NCBI RefSeq assembly: GCF_008831285.2
Contig: NC_045142.1
Location: 10,971,952-11,035,951, forward strand
Origin: Nymphaea colorata
Lineage: Eukaryota > Streptophyta > Magnoliopsida > Nymphaeales > Nymphaeaceae
Length of the DNA: 64,000 nucleotides
Direction: 5' to 3'
The notes under the pieces were generated by a model. It saw only the letters and a list, made by a program, of their open reading frames with translations. It was not told the origin of the DNA and made no database searches. Both the position numbers and the translations under genes were made by a program. Of this stretch, positions 60,097 through 64,000 are shown piece by piece; position 1 is the stretch's first letter, and each line of letters opens with the position of its first letter.

Positions 60097-61677
60097 ATGG
60101 AGCCAATGGGGGGTCACAAAGTGACCAACCGCGTCCGGAACTTGGTCGTCCGAGGACTCATCTTAGGCGTCGCTGTCCTCCTCCTCCGCTTTGTTTACGT
60201 CTTTTCAACCACTTCGTCCTTCCAGGACGCCGTCGGCCTGTCCTGCGACGCCGCCGGCTTCTGCCTGTTCTCCGCCTCCGGGACGCTCAACATCGTGGGG
60301 ATCGGCGGTCACCAGCGCCCGCATTCGGCCTCCGCCGAGCACCTCGCCGTCGATCCGGCCGTCCGGAAGCTCTGGACCAGCAAGGAGTGGAGGCAGAGGA
60401 TCGACGCCTACTCTGCGGTTTTCCAGAACCTCACGCAGCGAGGCTATCTATCCCGACTCTCTAAGACCCTGGTGGTTCCGGTCGGAAACCGGGAGGAGGC
60501 CGCCGCGCAGCAGGTGCTTGCCTTGAGGGAGGTCGGAGTCGTCGACTCGATCGGCGTGGGGAAGAAGGTACATCGCCCGCTGGTCGTCTACGGCGACCCC
60601 TTCCGGCATCTGCCCTTCGAGGACGACACCTTCGACTTCGTGTTCGCCGGCGAGGGCGTGATAGATTCGATGCCCAAGAAGGTGGAGGAGTTCGCGGCAG
60701 AGATCGGCCGGATGATCAGGCCGGGAGGGATCGCCGTCATCCATGCCCTTGCTGCCAAAGACATGTATAGTCTCAATTCTTTCTTGGATTTGTTCAATTG
60801 CTGTAAATCTGTGAAGAGTAGGAAGTCTGGATCTTTTACGGAATTCATTTTGAAGAAGCACACCATTCGCCGCCTGGGCGCTGGAAAATCGGCCCCTCCC
60901 GGCGATGAATCGAGCAATAAGAGCAGCGTTTGCTCTGCTCCTGAATGGAAGAAGGGTCTCGTCAAAAGGGCAGAGCCTTTGATCATGGAAGAGCCGTTGA
61001 AGCCATGGATTACCTTGAAGAGAAATATCAAGAACATCAAATACCTCTCGTCCATGGTGCAGATCTCATACAAACGCAGGCACGTCTACATAGACGTGGG
61101 ATCTCGATCATATGGTTCGAGTATCGTTGGATGGTTCAAGAAGCAGTACCCCAAGCAGAACCGGACGTTCGAGATCTTCGCCATCGAGGCAGACCATACG
61201 TTCCACTATGAGTACGGGACGAAGAAGGGAGTGCAGCTACTGCCGTATGCTGCATGGATCAGGAACGAGACACTGCTGTTCGAGATCAATGGTGGTGGCG
61301 ATGAAGATGGGGAGAAGGGGAGGGGTATGGGTAGGATTCGAACTGGTGGGGAAGACTCAGAAATGGCGGAGGAATCAAGGGAAGTGTTGAAGGTTCAGGG
61401 ATTCGATTTCGCAGAGTGGCTGATGGGTGCTGTGAGCAAGAAGGATTTCGTAGTGATGAAGATGGATGTGGAAGGGACGGAATTCGATCTCATGCCGAGG
61501 TTGATTGAGACAGGAGCCATATGCTTGATCGACGAGGTTTTTCTGGAGTGCCATTATAATCGGTGGCAGAGGAGCAGCCGCGAGAGGACCAAGAAGTATA
61601 AGAGTACATACAGCGACTGCATGAATATATTTACCTCTCTGAGGGAAAACGGCGTTTTGGTTCATCAATGGTGGTGA
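60097..61677 (+). CDS. Membrane-anchored methyltransferase-like protein (type 11 plus FkbM-like regions)
   Basis: A single exon of 526 codons. An N-terminal signal anchor (LVVRGLILGVAVLLLRFVYVF, about 16-36) suggests a type II protein, probably Golgi or endomembrane. The middle region has a degenerate SAM-methyltransferase fold: VVYGDPFRHLPFEDDTFDFVFAGE (163-186) and EIGRMIRPGGIAVIH (202-216). The C-terminal region is FkbM-like (annotated in plants, from memory, as DUF7870): YIDVGSRSYGSSIVGWF (331-347), FAIEADHTFHYEY (361-373) and VMKMDVEGTEFDLMPRLI (453-470). It resembles Arabidopsis proteins such as At3g27230 and At5g40830, whose substrate I do not know. MEPMGGHK at 60,097 was chosen as the start because the basic residues then precede the anchor; an in-frame ATG at 60,004 would add 31 hydrophobic residues. 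GC content is high in the first 700 bp and falls toward the end. Confidence 0.92.
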   Translation: MEPMGGHKVTNRVRNLVVRGLILGVAVLLLRFVYVFSTTSSFQDAVGLSCDAAGFCLFSASGTLNIVGIGGHQRPHSASAEHLAVDPAVRKLWTSKEWRQRIDAYSAVFQNLTQRGYLSRLSKTLVVPVGNREEAAAQQVLALREVGVVDSIGVGKKVHRPLVVYGDPFRHLPFEDDTFDFVFAGEGVIDSMPKKVEEFAAEIGRMIRPGGIAVIHALAAKDMYSLNSFLDLFNCCKSVKSRKSGSFTEFILKKHTIRRLGAGKSAPPGDESSNKSSVCSAPEWKKGLVKRAEPLIMEEPLKPWITLKRNIKNIKYLSSMVQISYKRRHVYIDVGSRSYGSSIVGWFKKQYPKQNRTFEIFAIEADHTFHYEYGTKKGVQLLPYAAWIRNETLLFEINGGGDEDGEKGRGMGRIRTGGEDSEMAEESREVLKVQGFDFAEWLMGAVSKKDFVVMKMDVEGTEFDLMPRLIETGAICLIDEVFLECHYNRWQRSSRERTKKYKSTYSDCMNIFTSLRENGVLVHQWW

Positions 61678-62629
61678 AGGCCTGGGAGGAAAAATTCTAT
61701 CCCATGCATTCGTGATCCTTTCAATGGTGAGTAGCTGTTGTTCTATTGTCTTTTCAGGAATATATTTTCAAATTGTATCTTCCTTCCTTCACTTTCTCAC
61801 ATCTACAGATTAGTTTTCTCTATTTTTTCTTTTTCTTCTTTTGGTGGTAAAGATAAATTTATTTGATGTTAAAAAGTAGATTTCACATTCAATTGAAAAT
61901 CTCCCCTTTATTATATAGCCTGTAATCTGTCCAGTGTTTCCACAAGTTTGCCAGGAAGAGAAGAAAGTTGGGTTAAATTCCACAGAGCCAAGTGTAAATT
62001 CCTTTCTGTATTGTCAGCGCTGTTGTTTAACTTGCGAGATACTGTAACTTTAAATTGTGTGGTGAATTGAAGTGTGTACTTAGCAATCTGAGGTTTTGTG
62101 AAATTGATGGTGTTGAATCGAGTAATTAGGTTGCGTTTGATTGCACAATTAATAGAGCAAGATTTTTTCTCTTATGGCGCTTTCATATTTCCTTGTCATA
62201 CTAAACTGTGGATCTGTGCAGGAAAAGATGTTCATGGTTTCTTGAAGTTGTGATGTAAAAATGATATGACAAGATTGTACTATACAATAGGGATGGATAA
62301 GCTCATGGATGTGAACTGCTTGTCAGATAGCAAAATCACCCCAAATCTCTTTCTGGTTAATGACAAATTACTAGCTGCTACAATTCTTTACCTGTGAGTC
62401 TTCTCTCTGGATGCAGGTTTTGGGAATTGAGTCGTTTGGCAGTGAAGTTGACCTCAGTAAAGAAAATATTTTTAACGAAAAATCATTCTCAGCTATAAAG
62501 TTCCGGATTTAGTAGCTTGAATTAGAATGCAAAATTGGCGGTTAATAAAAAACTTCTAGCTTAAGCATGTTTTTCAGTTTTTGTTATACTGCTAATGGAT
62601 GTGCTGTTGTAAAATTTTTCTGTTTTTTA
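61678..62629 (+). other. 3' flank of the methyltransferase-like gene
   Basis: T-rich sequence consistent with a 3' untranslated region, perhaps with a spliced or extended tail. I could not fix a poly(A) site. No other gene was seen. Confidence 0.4.
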
Positions 62630-62631
62630 GG

Positions 62632-62772
62632 GGCTGTTTGACAAAAGGAACATTCCAAAATTGTATGGATTCATTAAATACTTTCACAATGTTCCATGAA
62701 TCTGCCCCTTTTGTTAGGGCATATACATTAAACATATACATTAAACACTAACAAAGTATTCCTCCTTCCAAA
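62632..62772. mobile_element. Miniature inverted-repeat element
   Basis: The left end is GGGGCTGTTTGACAAA and the right end is the inverse form, TCCAAACAGCCCC. A 15-bp internal tandem repeat (CATATACATTAAA) lies near 62,721-62,748. No coding capacity. TTA precedes the left end and GTAA follows the right end, compatible with but not proof of a TTA/TAA target site. Confidence 0.65.
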
Positions 62773-64000
62773 CAGCCCCGTAATCTGTTGTAATTCTGCT
62801 CAGCGCTGGGAGAGATGTGCTACATTTTTGGTCCTCTTCTGATTTTTTGGGTTTGAAGTGAAAGATTTGTTACATTTTTGGTCCTTTTCTGATTTTTTTT
62901 AGCGAATGGTTTTAATCTGTAGTGGTAATGTTAATGCCAACTCTTTTGTAGTTTAGCTTTTTTCTTATATGGTTTGGTTCGAAGTTTCTTTCAATGAATT
63001 CCTTGATGTTTCGGAGTTCCTTTCTTTGAATTCCTTTCGGTTCTCCATCTTTCTCCTCAGCTCAAGTTTCAATACCATTAGCAGAGGAGCATCAATGAAA
63101 ATCGAACAAGAAATGTATGATGAGTTGTGCTAAGGAGTGGTTAAACCACATAAATACCCATCTGACATTTTTCAATGCCAATAGTAGTGCTGATGAGAAT
63201 CAAATAAGAAATGTGGACCAGCCATGCTATCTTTTATTAGAGAGAGAGCCTATAAAATGAGAATGCATGACAAAATTTGGTCGACATGAAGTCTCCTCGT
63301 GAAGAGAAAGTGATTAGAAGAAACGGCAAAGTCACTCAACAACAAATGAAGGACGACACCATAATCGAATAGCAAAGTCGACCAAGGCGTGTCACAGAAT
63401 TCGACGATAAGAAGGTGCTTTTTAAGACTTTGCTGTCATGCTTCTCTCAAATGCATCACCAAGACGATATTAACCACAACCAAAGAGAAAATTCTTCCAA
63501 ATGCATCACCAAGACTATATGAACCACAACCAAAGCGAGGAAAAAAAAATGCCACAAAGAGAGAGAGAGAGAAAAGGAAGATGAAGTTCTCGTATGGTTA
63601 ATTGAATATTTTAGAAAACACACTCAAGTTTCCATTAAATAACTTTTCTTTCTTTCAATTACATAGAAAACAAGAAAAGAATCAAAATGTAAGTGAGTCT
63701 TTTATTATTTAACCAAATTTTCCGTGTGCTCTCGCAAGAAGTTCATCGTTAATTTGTCTAATCTGTTTGTTGATTTAGACCTTCATCTACTAGTGATAGA
63801 TATTCTGGAAAAACCCTCCAGAAACGATGCAGGGTTAATATAGTGGGCCTCAAATCATGCCTATATATGACATCCAATTGACTAATGAAGGAAGCTATCA
63901 GCCGCTGTTTTATTAAAAAGAGGACAAAGACATGTAGTTTTTTAAAAAATTCAACTGAAAAAATGAGGGCCACTAGTTTGTTATGGGAGGCACCTTATCC
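62773..64000. other. Gene-free right end with a 50-bp-offset duplication
   Basis: A unit of about 37 bp beginning AAATGCATCACCAAGAC occurs at 63,449 and 63,499. A GA microsatellite lies at about 63,559-63,574. A smaller duplication near 62,810-62,900 repeats TACATTTTTGGTCCTYTTCTG. No gene was recognised. Confidence 0.5.

Noticed and set aside
60191-61073. Several frames overlapping the methyltransferase-like gene on both strands
   Set aside because: They are GC-rich shadow frames of a well-supported gene.
1-64000. tRNA, rRNA, CRISPR, endogenous pararetrovirus or organelle-derived DNA
   Set aside because: I looked for B-box-like GGTTCGAATCC, regular spacer arrays, viral movement or coat motifs and organelle genes, and saw nothing convincing. 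A covariance-model scan would be decisive for tRNA and small RNAs.

Overview
The window is nuclear DNA of a flowering plant. The evidence is spliced genes with GT-AG introns and land-plant protein families (a CASP-like membrane protein, a clade-E type PP2C phosphatase, a membrane-anchored methyltransferase-like protein). The background is AT-rich and packed with typical plant transposons: hAT-type and CACTA-type miniature elements, an L1-type LINE and a Copia gag remnant. No bacterial, organellar, CRISPR, rRNA or tRNA feature was seen. The steep GC fall from 5' to 3' in the gene near 60 kb is a pattern common in monocots, but it does not identify the species.

Layout. 0.8-1.4 kb (minus): the first two exons of a CASP-like gene whose last exon lies off the left edge, possibly behind a GC-AG intron. 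2.2-8.3 kb: miniature elements, a 49-bp minisatellite, a clean CACTA-type element with a 3-bp target duplication, and a 0.7-kb array of CACTA-style subterminal repeats. 8.3-13.5 kb: no supported gene. 13.5-15.3 kb (minus): a complete five-exon PP2C gene of 421 codons. 18.3-19.4 kb: a 1.09-kb non-autonomous hAT-like element. 20.2-21.4 kb: a broken Copia gag with LTR tail and primer-binding site. 26.5-27.6 kb: nested tandem duplications, a long palindromic microsatellite and a dispersed repeat with a second copy near 44 kb. 30.9-32.5 kb: a LINE fragment. 35.0-40.7 kb (minus): a nearly full-length but frameshifted LINE. 42-48 kb: several hAT-type miniature elements and a small broken gene-like fragment. 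50.2-58.5 kb: two diverged copies of a local duplication, the left one enlarged by at least two hAT insertions; one of these has a matching unoccupied site in the other copy. 60.1-61.7 kb (plus): a single-exon methyltransferase-like gene. 61.7-64 kb: one miniature element and a short duplication.

The three host genes show no sign of a shared pathway; this looks like an ordinary gene-poor, transposon-rich stretch. I found no convincing undescribed system. The most informative structures are the duplication with its empty/occupied insertion-site pair and the hAT elements with intact 8-bp target duplications. Exon positions for the three genes are read to the base; most boundaries of decayed repeats are approximate.
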